From positions 124,501 through 188,500 of the forward strand of contig JAWRVZ010000472.1 in the NCBI GenBank assembly GCA_037043235.1: a DNA stretch of 64,000 nt, written 5' to 3'. How positions within the stretch are numbered: the stretch's first letter is position 1; every line of letters starts with the position of its first letter. Shown one piece after another: positions 1 to 10,492 of this stretch. The notes beneath the pieces are model-generated. The model made no database searches. It saw only the letters and a list, made by a program, of their open reading frames with translations, and was not told the origin of the DNA. Origin of the DNA: Rhodeus uyekii (lineage: Eukaryota > Chordata > Actinopteri > Cypriniformes > Acheilognathidae). A program made the position numbers and the translations under genes.

Positions 1-9
1 AAATTCTAG

Positions 10-105
10 GAGGAGCTCGATACAGCACTGATGTTCATACAAGAGAAACTCAGACACAGTGAAAACATTTAAAGAGAGTTTGAGAAAACTGTTCAAAGCA
101 TCAAG
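10..105 (+). pseudogene. Orphan finTRIM coiled-coil exon (exon 2 type) with a stop codon
   Basis: A 96-bp exon bounded by an AG acceptor and a GTGAGG donor. It is nearly the same as exon 2 of the intact finTRIM gene (23305-23400) and of the broken copy at 54090-54185. The encoded segment starts EELDTAL and is the first part of the TRIM coiled coil. The lysine codon after the HSEN motif is AAA in the intact copy but TAA here, so the frame is closed. Any RING/B-box exon would lie left of the window, and no later exon of this copy follows in the next 18 kb. It is therefore the remnant of another tandem copy. The family call is secure; its broken state is seen directly. Confidence 0.8.
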
Positions 106-766
106 GTGAGGATTGATTGTAATGACATATTTACAAATTTACATAATGTTTAATTAGAACAGCTGAACCGATTTATCAGACATACTTATGTTTTTATTTA
201 TTGACTGAAACAGACAAGGTCAGAATAGGTCATTCCATAGACATAATGATTTTTATACTATACAAACTGTATATTCTATCTACAGTACAGACCAAAAGTT
301 TGGACACACCTTCTCATTCAAAGAGTTTTCTTTATTTTCATGACTATGAAAATTGTAGATTCACACTGAAGGCATCAAAACTATGAATTAACATGTGGAA
401 TTATATACATAACAAAAAAGTGTGAAACAACTGACAAAATATGTCATATTCTAGGTTCTTCAAAGTAGCCACCTTTAAGATGTCTTCTAAATTTTACTTA
501 GAGGAGTTTACGATTTGGCCTACAGCACAGCAATTAGAAAATTGTTGAAAGCATGACTTATTTGCAATTGCAATTTGCTAATAGTGAATGGTGAAAGCAT
601 TTTTTTTTATCCTTTAGATGCACCTTTGTAACTTCTGTCACCAGTGTCACTGTGGACACATGAACACAAAGCAGTATTAATTCAGAATGTCTAATAATCT
701 GCAATTATACAGAACCGAAAACATTACAACTAACGAAACAGAATCTGTTAGTTATGTTCTGAAAAA
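106..766. other. Non-coding, former intron 2 of the orphan finTRIM copy
   Basis: AT-rich sequence. The first 140 bases match the start of intron 2 of the intact gene (from 23401), which shows that the duplication included intron sequence. No coding exon or RNA gene was recognised. Confidence 0.5.
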
Positions 767-925
767 ATGAAACCGTCTCTGGTTACGTATGTAACCTTAG
801 TTCCCTGAAGGGTAACGAGACGCTGCGTCGAAGCGCTAGGGGAATACCTTGACGAATGTCACTTGAAGCACTGTGTAAACGATAAATGCGCGGTCAGTGA
901 CGTTATGAACCAGGTGATAAAAAGG

Positions 926-1353
926 TATCACGGTTCTCTCAGGTTCAGTTCCGTTTCTAGTCACAGAACCGTGGCACTGCTCTTCCTCCCGTGTTTGTGT
1001 CTCGTGATTGTAACCCCGCCCATCTTGTTACCTCAATTCCCTTGAGTGTTGTCAGCTGTCTCAGCTCGTTACCTTTCCTCATGTGTTCCTATATATAGCC
1101 CTTTGTGTTTGCTGTCCTTCGTGGTCTTGTTGTCATTTCATGTGGTTCCTGGAGTGTCTATGCTGTGTTCAGATCCTGTGTTTCCATGCATTGCTTCCCA
1201 GTCGGTTTATGTTAAGTATTGTCTAGTGTTGTAGTTCATGTTATGTTATGTTTTCCCCCCTCGTGGGTTTTCAGTTCTTGTTATGTTCTTTTGTCATTAT
1301 AAATAAATACCTATCCCTGCACTTTTGAGTCCTCCCGTTTCCCAAGCGTGACA
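926..1353 (+). mobile_element. Solo LTR with 5-bp target duplication, nested in DIRS copy 1
   Basis: The unit starts TATCACGG (apparently a mutated TGTCACGG) and ends GCGTGACA. It is flanked on both sides by AAAGG (921-925 and 1354-1358). The flanking DIRS sequence is continuous if it is removed, as comparison with 3720-3760 shows. A TATA-like stretch near 1089 and AATAAA near 1302 fit an LTR promoter and poly(A) signal on the plus strand. No internal region remains, so it arose by recombination between two LTRs. Confidence 0.8.
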
Positions 1354-1621
1354 AAAGGCACCAGAACCCGGAAGCGGCAGCTTGGTTAAGTGTCTGAATC
1401 GAGTCCGGAGGCCCAAGGAGCTGAGGCTGAAGATGCAGCGTCTTGTTCCCCTTCAGGGAACTAAGGTTAGATACGTAACCAGAGACGTTCCCTTTCATGG
1501 GAACTCGAGCTGCGTCAAAGCACTAGGGGAACAATATGCCAACGCCAACTCAGTGACGCCAGCCGTAGGTGTGTCGCAGCTCACTACAACAGCACCCTCG
1601 TACCTGGAGCGGAGTCAAGGT

Positions 1622-1960
1622 CTAGTTGATAAAACCTCTGTAACGTGTGCGGTGAGGACCAGCCAGCCGCAGCACAAACATCAGCAAGGGAAACTCCGGA
1701 GAGGAAGCAGCCATACTCCTAGTAGAGTGAGCCCGGACTCTCAAAGGAGAAGAGAGTCCAGCCGACTCATAAACTAAGCAGATAACCTCAACTATCCACC
1801 TGCTCAAAGTGTGCTTAGATGCTGGGGCTCCCACAGGGGCCCCAAAGCACACAAACAACTGGTCATTCTTACGCCAGGTGGCAGTCCTGTGAGTCCAGTG
1901 AGTCCTGCTCGCACTGGACAGTCCTTGTTCTTGGTCTCCTGGTCATGATCGTCGAAGGGG
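1622..1960 (-). pseudogene. Tyrosine recombinase C-terminal remnant of DIRS copy 1
   Basis: The minus-strand frame ending at 1622 contains LSRWIVE and RAHSTRSMAAS. The latter is the HxxR box that supplies two catalytic residues of the lambda-integrase-like tyrosine recombinases of DIRS elements. The N-terminal part of the enzyme is deleted. The tyrosine region is not clearly preserved here. Confidence 0.7.
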
Positions 1961-1989
1961 GCAGAAGCACCTATCTTGATGCTCTTGAT

Positions 1990-2674
1990 GGCTGAGAGGA
2001 TGGCATTGATGTGCATGGGGGATAGCCGTGCAGACATCGACACCGAATCCCATATCATGCCCAGGAAGGTGGTCACCCTAGTGGCTCGGAGAGACAGGTC
2101 TGTGGCTCGGCGAAGTTCAGCCACTGCCTCTGGTCCAATGCCGCCACCCTCATCGAGGTCCCCAAGCAACTCCGCTTGGTAGGCCTGCAGCAGTGCCCTG
2201 GTGTGTTTGCAGCCTGACTCGAAGCGGAGTATGCTTTACCCACCAAGGTCGATGTTACCCTCATCGGCTTGGTAGGTAGCGCCGGGGCTTTGAGGGACGA
2301 TACTGACTGAGGCGCCAGATATCCTGCTAACGCCTCATCCACCTTCAGCATCGGCTCATAACCCTTAGCATGGGCCCCTGAGAGAGAAGCATACATCAGC
2401 GAATGAGGGGTATGCAAAAAGGGGTCCTGGAAAAAAGGTCCTGGAAAAAAGGCAAAGCCCGGCGCTGGGGAGTGACTCGTGCTAGGAGATAGCGCTCGTC
2501 CAATTTGCTCTTTTTAGGACGAGTGTCCCTGGTCTCGGCTGGCCATTCGATGTTTAGGGCCAAGACCACACGAGTCACAACCTCGATAAGCTCCTCAAAG
2601 GCTGGGGAGGAGGATGACGAGTCCTCATCCCCAGAGTCAACGCCAACGACATCCAACTCCTCAGATCTGTACAA
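1990..2674 (-). pseudogene. DIRS Gag remnant
   Basis: Minus-strand reading frames 2674-2396 and 2417-2073 with 2169-1990 encode pieces colinear with the Gag of DIRS copy 3 (26157-27515). Shared blocks include VDEALAGYL, PTKPMRVTS and GGGIGPEAVAELRR. The pieces lie in different frames, so the gene is broken by frameshifts. The structural protein of a retrotransposon is inferred from position and from the conserved pattern among the three DIRS copies. Confidence 0.7.
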
Positions 2675-3035
2675 TCATAGCACCAACGCCTCACTCAGGT
2701 CGGAAGAAACCGCCGCTACGCGTGCTTCCGAAACCTGAGGGAGACGGGATCCGCCGGGTGAGGGCTGAGAAAGGGCCAGGCCCATCTCAACCCCCTCCGG
2801 CAGATCCATCTAATAACCCCAGGATCTAGAACACCGCTGAACCTCAGCTACAGCGGGACCAGAGCCCTGGGGAGCACAATCCTGAGCGGCATTGGAAAAT
2901 ACAGAGCGAAGCGCATGCAGAGAGAACTGCTCACAGTCCTCACAGCCAGCACCCTCGAGTGCTGACCGTGCATGCGCCTCTCCCATGCAGCTAACACAAA
3001 GACTGTGTGTATCCCCATATTTTCTTACCAGATCA

Positions 3036-3581
3036 GGGTGTCTCGAAGTGCATTAAAGAGGCATAGTAAGTAGTAGTGAAATCTATGGTGGAAAATGGGA
3101 TCTTGCCACAGGAGGGCGAGCAAGCAGGTGTTGCAAATTTAATACTGAGTTCAGCATAGATCCCTCTGCCATCTCCACAAAGCAATTGCTGACCATTAAA
3201 TTAAAGGAGCTTGACTTGGAACCAGCGCTACCAAAGTCAGCTGTTGCATGTAAAACCAGCTTGAAACTCAGTGTGTAATGCATCTGAAAAAGCTTAAGCT
3301 CAAAACAACCCTCCAACTGCTGTTCCACCTGTGCGAGTACACGTTTCCTCAAATTTTTACAATTCTTCAATATGAAAGTAGCCAACAGTAAGTCAAAGTT
3401 TTGACATTAGTTAGCAAATCGCTTTAGTCCCGTTCTTCTGTGAAAGTGAAGTGAATACATATTTCATCATTTTTTTAAATATTTGGCTGCCACTGTTGCA
3501 CTGTAAAGTTGTTGGGAAAGCTCAAGAAGTTTGCTCCATATTGACTCTTGCACAGAGTTTACATTACGATGCAATGAAAAA
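3036..3581. other. No recognised gene
   Basis: Sequence between two DIRS copies. A 100-codon minus-strand open frame (3385-3083) has no feature that I recognise and is not flanked by clear splice sites. I regard it as unexplained, probably old repeat. Confidence 0.3.
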
Positions 3582-3585
3582 TGTA

Positions 3586-3765
3586 GTTCCCTTTCAAGGG
3601 AACTCGCGCTGCGTCTTTCGATCGCTTTGGGGAATACTTGGACAATGTCTCACGAAGCACAATATGTAAACTTCCGTCGACCGAGTGTGAGTGACGGTCG
3701 CAGGTCGGTGATGTCACGAACCAGGTCATAAAGGGGCGACAGAACCCAGAGGCAGTAGCTTGTTT
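3586..3765 (+). repeat. Left inverted terminal repeat of DIRS copy 2
   Basis: It is the reverse complement of about 8160-8330, with few mismatches. It contains the family signature of a short CCCTTTCAAGGG-like palindrome followed by GCTGCGTC. Confidence 0.8.
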
Positions 3766-4395
3766 TGTCTTCGCAAGCACAAGTGTGAGAGTGTGTTGTG
3801 TTGTCGCGCTGGTTGTTTGAGTTCCCTAGACTAGTTTAAAAGAAAAGGGCTCTCCAAATTCCAAATGGCGAATCAAACATCTGTGTAGTGCGCATATTCC
3901 TGCCTTCACTACATTTCGGGTGGGAACGCGCACTTACTATGTATGTGCGTGGGAGCAGAGCATGCATACAGATGCTCCGCTCCCGCCTGGCGGTCTTTGA
4001 CACTGAGTCCGTCCAGGCTCGGCTCGCGCTGCCCAGGGCTCAAATCCCGCTGTAGTCAAGGATATGCGGTGATATGGGTCCTGGGATTCGCGAATGGATC
4101 AGACGGCGGGGTGTGAGACGAGCCCTGCTCTATCTCTGCCCTTTCCCGGCAGATCCAGTGCCCGTGCAGCCCGAGGGCTGTTACATATAGCACAGACACT
4201 GCAATGATCTATCTCTGAGGAGTTTTGACATTGTCAGCATTTAATGATGAGAGAATATTCGCCAGTTTTCTCTCCAGTATGAGGAGTTTTTCGAGGAAGT
4301 GACTCGCGCGCCATGTTGACTATTTATTGCCGGCAAAGAAGCGTTCCTCCTAAGAAAATAAATAATTAGATGAACGCGTCCTGTTAGCGCGAGTC

Positions 4396-4396
<1 letters not shown>

Positions 4397-4436
<40 letters not shown>
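4397..4436 (+). repeat. Homopolymer of 40 C
   Basis: An uninterrupted C tract inside the Gag remnant. Its length may be unreliable in any assembly. Confidence 0.95.
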
Positions 4437-4437
<1 letters not shown>

Positions 4438-4677
4438 TGATATATAAAATGATCGATCCTGAGACTGAGGAGGCGCTTGCGAGCTACCTCTCTCAATCAG
4501 TATTGATGCAAAAAAAAAAAAAAACTACACTGCTCTATAAACCCGTGAGGATTATTTCTACTCTCCTGGGCAGTCGAGCATATAAGATTCAAGAATTTTA
4601 TTTTCACATACAGTTACATACAATCTACAGCTGTCAGTGAAATGTAAAAAGGGTTATTGGGGGACCTCGATGAGAGC

Positions 4678-4752
4678 ATACATATATATATTTCATTATA
4701 TAAATCTATCTATATATGTGTGTATATAAATATATATATATATTATATTTAT
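4678..4752. repeat. TA/TATG-rich simple repeat
   Basis: Alternating TA-type microsatellite within the dead Gag region. Confidence 0.85.
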
Positions 4753-5389
4753 AAAAGAGGCATCTGCGGCTCAAACCTTTAAAGATAAGGAAATAAGTTC
4801 CTACTGGACGCCCCTCTCTCGTCTTCTGGGCTTTTTCGGCGACACAGTTGAGACGGTCGTCGATAAGTTCTAGGAGGCTGCTAGCAGCAGATGGCGTTCA
4901 GTGTGCTGCTGCCTCGTTGCTCTGAAATTAGGGGCTGTGAGCCAGCCACAGCCCCAGAGCTCCTCACAATGGGCCGCTCTGAGGCACAGCGTCGCAACCC
5001 GCTAACCCCTCCAGAAACCCGGGGGGTCGGGCCGGCACTCCCAGCCTCAACCCTCTGGCAGGAGGACGGATCTGAGGACCGTCATCCTCGCCAAGAAGGC
5101 TACATCAAAGAGGTCCTGGCGCTACGGTGCCAGACCTCGCACAGGCGGCCCTCCTCAGCTGCCACCCGTGAGTCTGGGTGCTCTGAGGAGATCGCCCCCT
5201 CCAAGGAGGGTCCTAGAGCATTCACTCCAGGCGTACCCCTGAAAACCGGGCCCTGGAGCGTCTGCCACTCAAGCACCAGAGGCCAGCCTTGAGAGGCTGG
5301 TTCCCTCATTAGAATTTCTGGTCGCATCTCATGCCTACCAGAAGTGTCTCATTGGGTCCTGCAATATATATATATACATATTATTTTCT

Positions 5390-6890
5390 TTTAGCAGGGT
5401 TCTACCCACCGTGGTGGACCCTGAGCAGGCTCTGGTCACGGAACAGGAAGTAGACACTCTGTTGAGGCAAGGGGCCATAAAATATGTACCCCCCCTCGGA
5501 CAGAATGTCAGGCTTACAGTCATTACTTCATCGTTCCCAAGAAAGATGGAGGATTGCGGCCCATCCTAAATTTGCGCCTTCTAAATCACGTCATCAATGT
5601 TGACTTTGAACTAGATCGTGACAGATCAGGTCCGAGGACTGGTCTGTCAAATCGAGCTGAAGGACGCATATTTTCATTCCATCCTTCCACAACACAGGAA
5701 GTACGTCAGGTTCGCCTTTGGGGGGAAGGCTTACCAATATCGAGTGCTTCCATTTGGCCTAGCTCTTTCACCTCGCATGTTCATCATATGCATGGTCGCA
5801 GCGCTAACCCCGCTGCACCTCTAATGAATCAGAGTTCTCAATTATATTGACGACTGGCTTTTCTACCCAGTCGCTACAGCTAGAGGTTCAACATTGAGAT
5901 GTTGTTCCCGCGCTCTTTAATGTGTTGGGGTTGAGGCTAAACGTAAAGAAGAGTGTGCTCTCTCCTCTCCAGAGGACCACCTTCCTCGGCGTTGTTGGGT
6001 TTCGGTTATGATGTCTGCACGGTTTTTCCCCGTGTGCATCGTTTCCGTCCTGTTAGCCGTCAAAGAGTTTAACTAGGCCAGCCACTCACTGTAAAGCACT
6101 TCCAACGAGTGCTGGTTCTCAGACAGCAGCTTCCTGCGTTACCCCGCTCGGGCTGCTGTACGAGGTCGTTACAGTGGTGGCTCAGAACCAGAGGGTTTTC
6201 CCCGAGGGGCAACCCTTTCCGCACCATCAAGGTCATGCGGCGAGGCTTACGTGCCTTAGATGTGTGGAAGGAATGAAGGTCATGAGCACCAGTTATCCTG
6301 GCACATAATCCTGCTAGAGATGATGGTTGCTTGGAGGGCGCTTTAGGCGATCCTCCCAGACCTTAGGGGCCATCATGTGGTTGCTCAGACCGACGGCACC
6401 ACTGTGGTCTCCTATATAAATCATCAGGGAGGTTTATGCTCGCGACCATTATAAAACTGGCGCGGCAGATCCTCCTTTGGTCCTAAGGGAGACTGCTCCA
6501 TCTACGGGCAGTTCACATCCCTAGGACCTAGAATGTGGGAGCAGACGTCCTGTCGAGGCAGGGGCCGAGGCCCGGGGTTTGGAGGCTCCACCCCTAGGTG
6601 GTGGAGCAGATTTGGTTGAGATTCGGCCGAGCACAATTAGACCTGTTCGCGTCCGAGGAATCGACTCATTGCCCTCTGTGGTTTTCACTCTTGCACCCAG
6701 CCCTGCTCGGGCCGGGTGCCATGGTTCAGACATGGCCGAGGCTATGTCTGTACGCCTTTTCCCCGATTGCTCTGCTCCTGGGAGTTCTGGAGAGAGTTCG
6801 TCGAGACAAGGTCCGTCTCACACTAATTGCTCCATGTTGTCCGGGCAGAGTGTGTTTTGCGGATCTTGTGTCCCTTCTGGACTGAGCCCC
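5390..6890 (+). pseudogene. DIRS copy 2 reverse transcriptase and RNase H region, frameshifted
   Basis: The region opens with the EQEVDTLL segment also found in copy 3. It goes on through ILNLRLLNHVI, the ELKDAYFH block (5660-5690), YRVLPFGLALSP (5735-5775) and the catalytic-site motif NYIDDWL (about 5838-5860). Downstream, 6535-6890 encodes the linker found between RNase H and recombinase in this family (QLDLFASEESTHCPLW). These blocks lie in several frames. The polymerase would copy element RNA; here it is clearly inactive. Confidence 0.75.
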
Positions 6891-7990
6891 CCGGGAGATC
6901 CCAGGGAGGATTTTCTGTCCCAGGCAGCGGGCTTGATGCGTCTCCCCTGCCCAGAACTGTGGAAACTGTGGGCTTGGCCTCTGAGGAGGCCCAGCTCATA
7001 GAGTCTGGTCTGTCAACTGAGGTTGTTGAGACCATCCTCCACTCCAGAGCTCCCTCCACGAGGAAGCTGTATGCCCTGAAGTGGAGACTCTTCACTTCTT
7101 GGTGTAGCGAAAAGCAGGTGAACCCAGTTACCTGTCACGTTGGCAAAGTGCTGGAGTTCCTGCAGGATAAATTCACTGCAGGGCTGTCCCCGTCCACCCT
7201 GAAGGTCTACGTGGCTGCTTACCACGTACCTCTGGGTGGCATGTCCATTGGCAGGGACCCCCTCGTCACACGCTTCCTCCGTGGTACTATTAGGCTGAGG
7301 CTTGCAGTACAGACCAAGGTTCCTACCTGGGACTTATCCCTGGTACTCCAGGGGTTGTCCCAGGCACCTTTGAACCTTTGGATGAGGTTCCCCTAAAGTT
7401 CCTCACTTTAAAGACATTATTCTTATTAGCTATAACATCGCTAAAAAGAGTTGGGGATCTACAGGTGCTCTCTGTAGCTCCCTCTTGCCTTGAGTTTGCG
7501 CCTGGGATGGTGAAAGCCTTCCTTCATCCCAGGCCAGGCTACGTGCTCAAAGTGGCCACTCATGTGGTCAGGTCTATTGTACTGCAGGCCTTCTGCCTTC
7601 CCCCCTTTGGTGACCAGGACCAGGAATTTAAAAACAAGGTCTGTCCAGTGTGAGCACTGGACACTTATGTCCACAGGTCTGCCCATGGCGTAAGTCAGAC
7701 CAGGTGTTTGTTTGCTTTGGGACCCCTAGTGGGGCCCCAGCATCCAAACCTACTTTAAGCAGGTGGATAGTTGAGGCTATCACCCTGGCTTACGAGTCGG
7801 CCGGATCCCCTTCGCCTCTAAGGGTCCGTGCCCACTCCTCTAGGAGCGAGGCTGCCTCTAAGGCCCTTATATCAAGTGTGTCTTTTATCTGATGTTTGTG
7901 ATGCGGCGGGGTTGTCTTCCCCCGCATACCTTTCTGAGGTTTTACCAGCTTGACCTCAACTCCGCTCCGGGAACACGGGTCCTCTCGTAG
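6827..7990 (+). pseudogene. DIRS copy 2 tyrosine recombinase, frameshifted
   Basis: Three overlapping frames (6827-7396, 7378-7653, 7650-7892) and a fourth short one together cover a full-length DIRS recombinase. The N-terminal core-binding part includes RKLYALKWRLFTSWC. The catalytic part includes LAITSLKRVGDLQ with the first arginine region, RAHSSRSEAAS (HxxR box, near 7825-7858), and FYQLDL with the candidate nucleophile tyrosine at 7943-7945. In this family the enzyme inserts circular DNA by site-specific recombination. At least three frame changes mean it is not translated as one protein. Confidence 0.75.
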
Positions 7991-8539
7991 TGAGTTATGA
8001 GACACTCGTCGGCCTTCGTCACTGAGGTAAGACGCAGCGCGAGTTCCCTTGAAAGGGAACGTCTCAGGTTACGTATGTAACCATAGTTCCCTGAGAGGGA
8101 ACGAGACGCTGCGTCTTTGGCCTCAGCTCCTTGCGCCTTCCGGGCTTGCTCAGACACCTCTAAGCTACTGCCTCTGGGTTCTGTCGCCCCTTTATGACCT
8201 GGTTCGTGACGTCACCGACCTGCGACCGTCACTCACACTCGGTCGACGGAAGTTTACATATTGTGCTTCGCGAGACATTGTCCAAGTATTGCCCAAAGCG
8301 ATCGAAAGACGCAGCGTCTCGTTCCCTCTCAGGGAACTATGGTTACATACGTAACCTGAGACGTTTTGTGCACCTACAAATTGATTTTCAATAAAATCTT
8401 CTGTAGATGAAAAGTGCCACTGGTTAGTAATGTGCGAAGCTTTTAATGCTGTTTGCAATATCTTATCATCTACATTAAACCATGTTAAGCGTTTTCACAT
8501 TAAATGTTAAATGTCAAAACACAGTAATGTGTCTAATTA

Positions 8540-8700
8540 CAGGAAGGAGATTGAAGAGCTGGCTGTTTGGTGCAGTAATAACAACCTGGAACTTAACATG
8601 TTCAAAGCTGTGAAGATGATTGTGGACTTTAGGAGAAACCCTCCTGCACTCCCCCTCTCACTATCAAGGACGGCACTGTGGCCGTAGATGAAGCCGGGAC
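8540..8700 (+). mobile_element. Non-LTR retrotransposon (LINE) reverse-transcriptase fragment
   Basis: The plus strand encodes a stretch with EIEELAVWCSNNNLELN followed by VDFRR. This is the typical region after the catalytic site in L2/Rex-like LINE polymerases (a W-C ... N-L-x-L-N ... K ... V-D-F-R-R pattern). Both ends are truncated. Confidence 0.65.
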
Positions 8701-8719
8701 GCATAAATACTTGACAGCA

Positions 8720-10110
8720 AACAGATATGGAAATGTAACTTTCTGTGTCTCCCAGTACTGAAGTGGATCGTCCAATTGCCCGATATTTGTTTTGGTAAGA
8801 TAATTTTAATTAAAAAGATAAATCAAAATTTTGTGGCAAGATTCAATCCGTTTTCCTGAACCACTCAGGCGGAAGCAAGCCTTCAGACGTCATCTTTGAC
8901 GTCATCGGTCTAAACCGATACAAGCCTCGATACGCGCTTCACTAAAAGCTTACAGGATTTCTCGACACACGCTCCGAAGCCTAATAAGTAGCTATATGTT
9001 GTATGTTTTCATTGACAGTTTGGTTTTATTTTCAGAATTATATTCGCGCAGGTGTTTGTTTGATGTTAAAACTAATTAGAATTAGAGCACAGGTTTTTCT
9101 GTTGATAAGTTTTCTACATACTGTATAATTTCTGTGGATTCTGTCTCTATAAATGTTTTTTAGTATTGTAGATGTGTGTATCTTTTGTTTTTATGCTAAA
9201 TTGTATGTTTAGTCATTTTAGTGTTTTGTGTATTAAGTCAAACTGCAGTCACTGTTAAAGAGGACAGTATTTAACATATCTTTTCCAAGCATTCTTCAGC
9301 TGAAAGAAGAAAAGTAAAGTCGAGAGAGTGCATGTTGACTGTCTGTCCTCTTTTAATAAATTGCAGACATGTTTACCAAAAAACACAATACGATCTAGTA
9401 GCATGTTGGTCATTATATTAATGTTATAAAGTATTGTTTATGTTTTTTATTATTAGTATTTATTTTTGTGTGTGACTGAATTTTAATAACTAAGACAAAG
9501 AGATTGGTTTGGATGCAAGATTGTGTAAAATGTATGCGAAATGGAATATGAACTCAGAACTGTAGTATTTCTTACTGTGTTGTGATTCTGATGAACTACA
9601 CAGAATAACGTGTATCTCAGAACTGTATATTTATTATTTTCAGACACATAGAACTCCGACTGTTTGCTCAGCAACTTACTCGTGAAATAATAACCACTCA
9701 CGCACCGTAACTCCCGCTGTCAAACCCCCGGTGGCCCTCTAGTGGCCACCACATGTAATTACCACAAATGTTATAACTACACCACAAGAAAAGTCTGTGA
9801 CTGAAAAGAGACAGCTGAGAGAAGAAAAGTAAAGCTGAGAGAGTGTATGTTGATAAATTGTTGATTGCTCTTTTAATAAACTGCAGACGGAATCCCCCCA
9901 AAGAGCTTGATGTCAGTGGATAATTTGTTATGCTGAATCGAGTCCGCTACACTAAAATACTATAGAATAACATCTATTCTCTACTAGCTATAAAGTGTCT
10001 TCGTAAATATTATTTTGACAATGTGCATGTATGTATGTATGTTGTATTTGTTTTGTCAAAACTGCAAAAAAAAAGTTTCTGTTAACACTGTGTTGTCTAA
10101 TTCGTTTATT

Positions 10111-10187
<77 letters not shown>

Positions 10188-10324
10188 TGTTGCGTCTTTT
10201 GGGAAAAAAAAAACATTTCAACAAGTATTAAAATCAAAGCATCATTTTATTTTATTTTATTTTTTTAATTTAGAGGGTAGTCAAATGCCCCCTCAGATTT
10301 TAATTTGTTTAAAGTCGCGACTGT
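8720..10324. other. AT-rich repeat-derived region without a gene
   Basis: No coding exon was recognised. Two similar blocks of about 80 bases (9281-9366 and 9801-9890) share GAAGAAAAGTAAAG and a CTTTTAATAAA ending. They look like ends of the same repeat, possibly LTR remains. Open frames here are short and featureless. Confidence 0.4.
10117..10185. repeat. (TA)n followed by (T)n microsatellite
   Basis: A TA repeat of about 38 bases runs directly into a T tract of about 30 bases. It creates spurious open frames on both strands. Confidence 0.95.
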
Positions 10325-10342
10325 GAAAACGAAAGTGAAAGC
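10325..10342 (+). promoter_or_regulatory. ISRE-like triple GAAANN repeat
   Basis: Three adjacent GAAANN hexamers (GAAAAC, GAAAGT, GAAAGC) match the interferon-stimulated response element pattern bound by IRF proteins. No gene start follows within several kb, so a role is only conjecture. Confidence 0.3.
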
Positions 10343-10411
10343 ACATATCACCAGCCGCACAAGACGATCGCACCGCACCCGCAAAGTCAACAATGGTGCG
10401 CGGCGAAAAAA

Positions 10412-10492
10412 CCAGTCATAGCTGAGAGGTTAAGTGATGGACTAGAGATCCATTGGGGTTTCCCCACGCAGGTTTGAATCCTCCCGACTATG
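10412..10492 (+). pseudogene. tRNA-Ser(AGA)-like pseudogene
   Basis: The sequence matches the body of a eukaryotic serine tRNA. It has a D-arm GCTGAGAGGTTAAG, an anticodon arm ATGGA-CTAGAGA-TCCAT with anticodon AGA, a long variable arm (TTGGGGTTTCCCCACGCA) and a T arm GGTTTGAATCC. The acceptor stem pairs badly (only four of seven pairs), and the T loop has TTTGAAT in place of TTCGAAT. It is therefore a decayed gene or a tRNA-derived SINE head, not a working tRNA. Confidence 0.65.

Larger units (their letters stand above)
767..3035 (-). mobile_element. DIRS-type tyrosine-recombinase retrotransposon, copy 1, internally deleted and truncated
   Basis: The left end carries the family's terminal and internal complementary repeats: a block at about 767-850 reappears inverted at 1430-1530, with the shared words GGTTACGTATGTAACC and GACGCTGCGTC. 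Reading on the minus strand from the right, a Gag remnant (2674-1990) is joined to the C-terminal end of the tyrosine recombinase (1960-1670). The reverse transcriptase and RNase H core are missing. The right end stops near 3035, so the second terminal repeat is lost. The copy cannot be autonomous. A solo LTR (926-1353) is inserted in the left terminal region. Confidence 0.8.
3865..4960 (+). pseudogene. DIRS copy 2 Gag remnant interrupted by simple repeats
   Basis: An ATGGCGAATCAA start near 3865 matches the MANEQ start of Gag in copy 3. Further on, 4437-4600 encodes a degenerate version of the VDEALAGYL ... KPMRVTS segment, and 4800-4900 encodes FGDTVETVVDKF, matching FGEAVKSVVDKF of copy 3. 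The frame is broken by a 40-base C tract, an A tract and a TA-rich stretch. No function can remain. Confidence 0.65.
3582..8368 (+). mobile_element. DIRS-type tyrosine-recombinase retrotransposon, copy 2, near full length but decayed
   Basis: Inverted terminal repeats lie at about 3586-3765 and 8160-8330; both carry the words CACTCGGTCGACGGAAG or its complement. Internal complementary repeats lie at 8049-8120 and 8300-8365. Order on the plus strand: Gag remnant, reverse transcriptase with YIDD, RNase H-like linker, tyrosine recombinase. This is the standard DIRS layout, which uses a recombinase rather than an integrase and makes no target duplication. Many frameshifts, a 40-base C run and a TA repeat show it is dead. 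Confidence 0.85.

Noticed and set aside
10015..10326. Open frames across the TA/T microsatellite
   Set aside because: Low-complexity translation on both strands, no domain.
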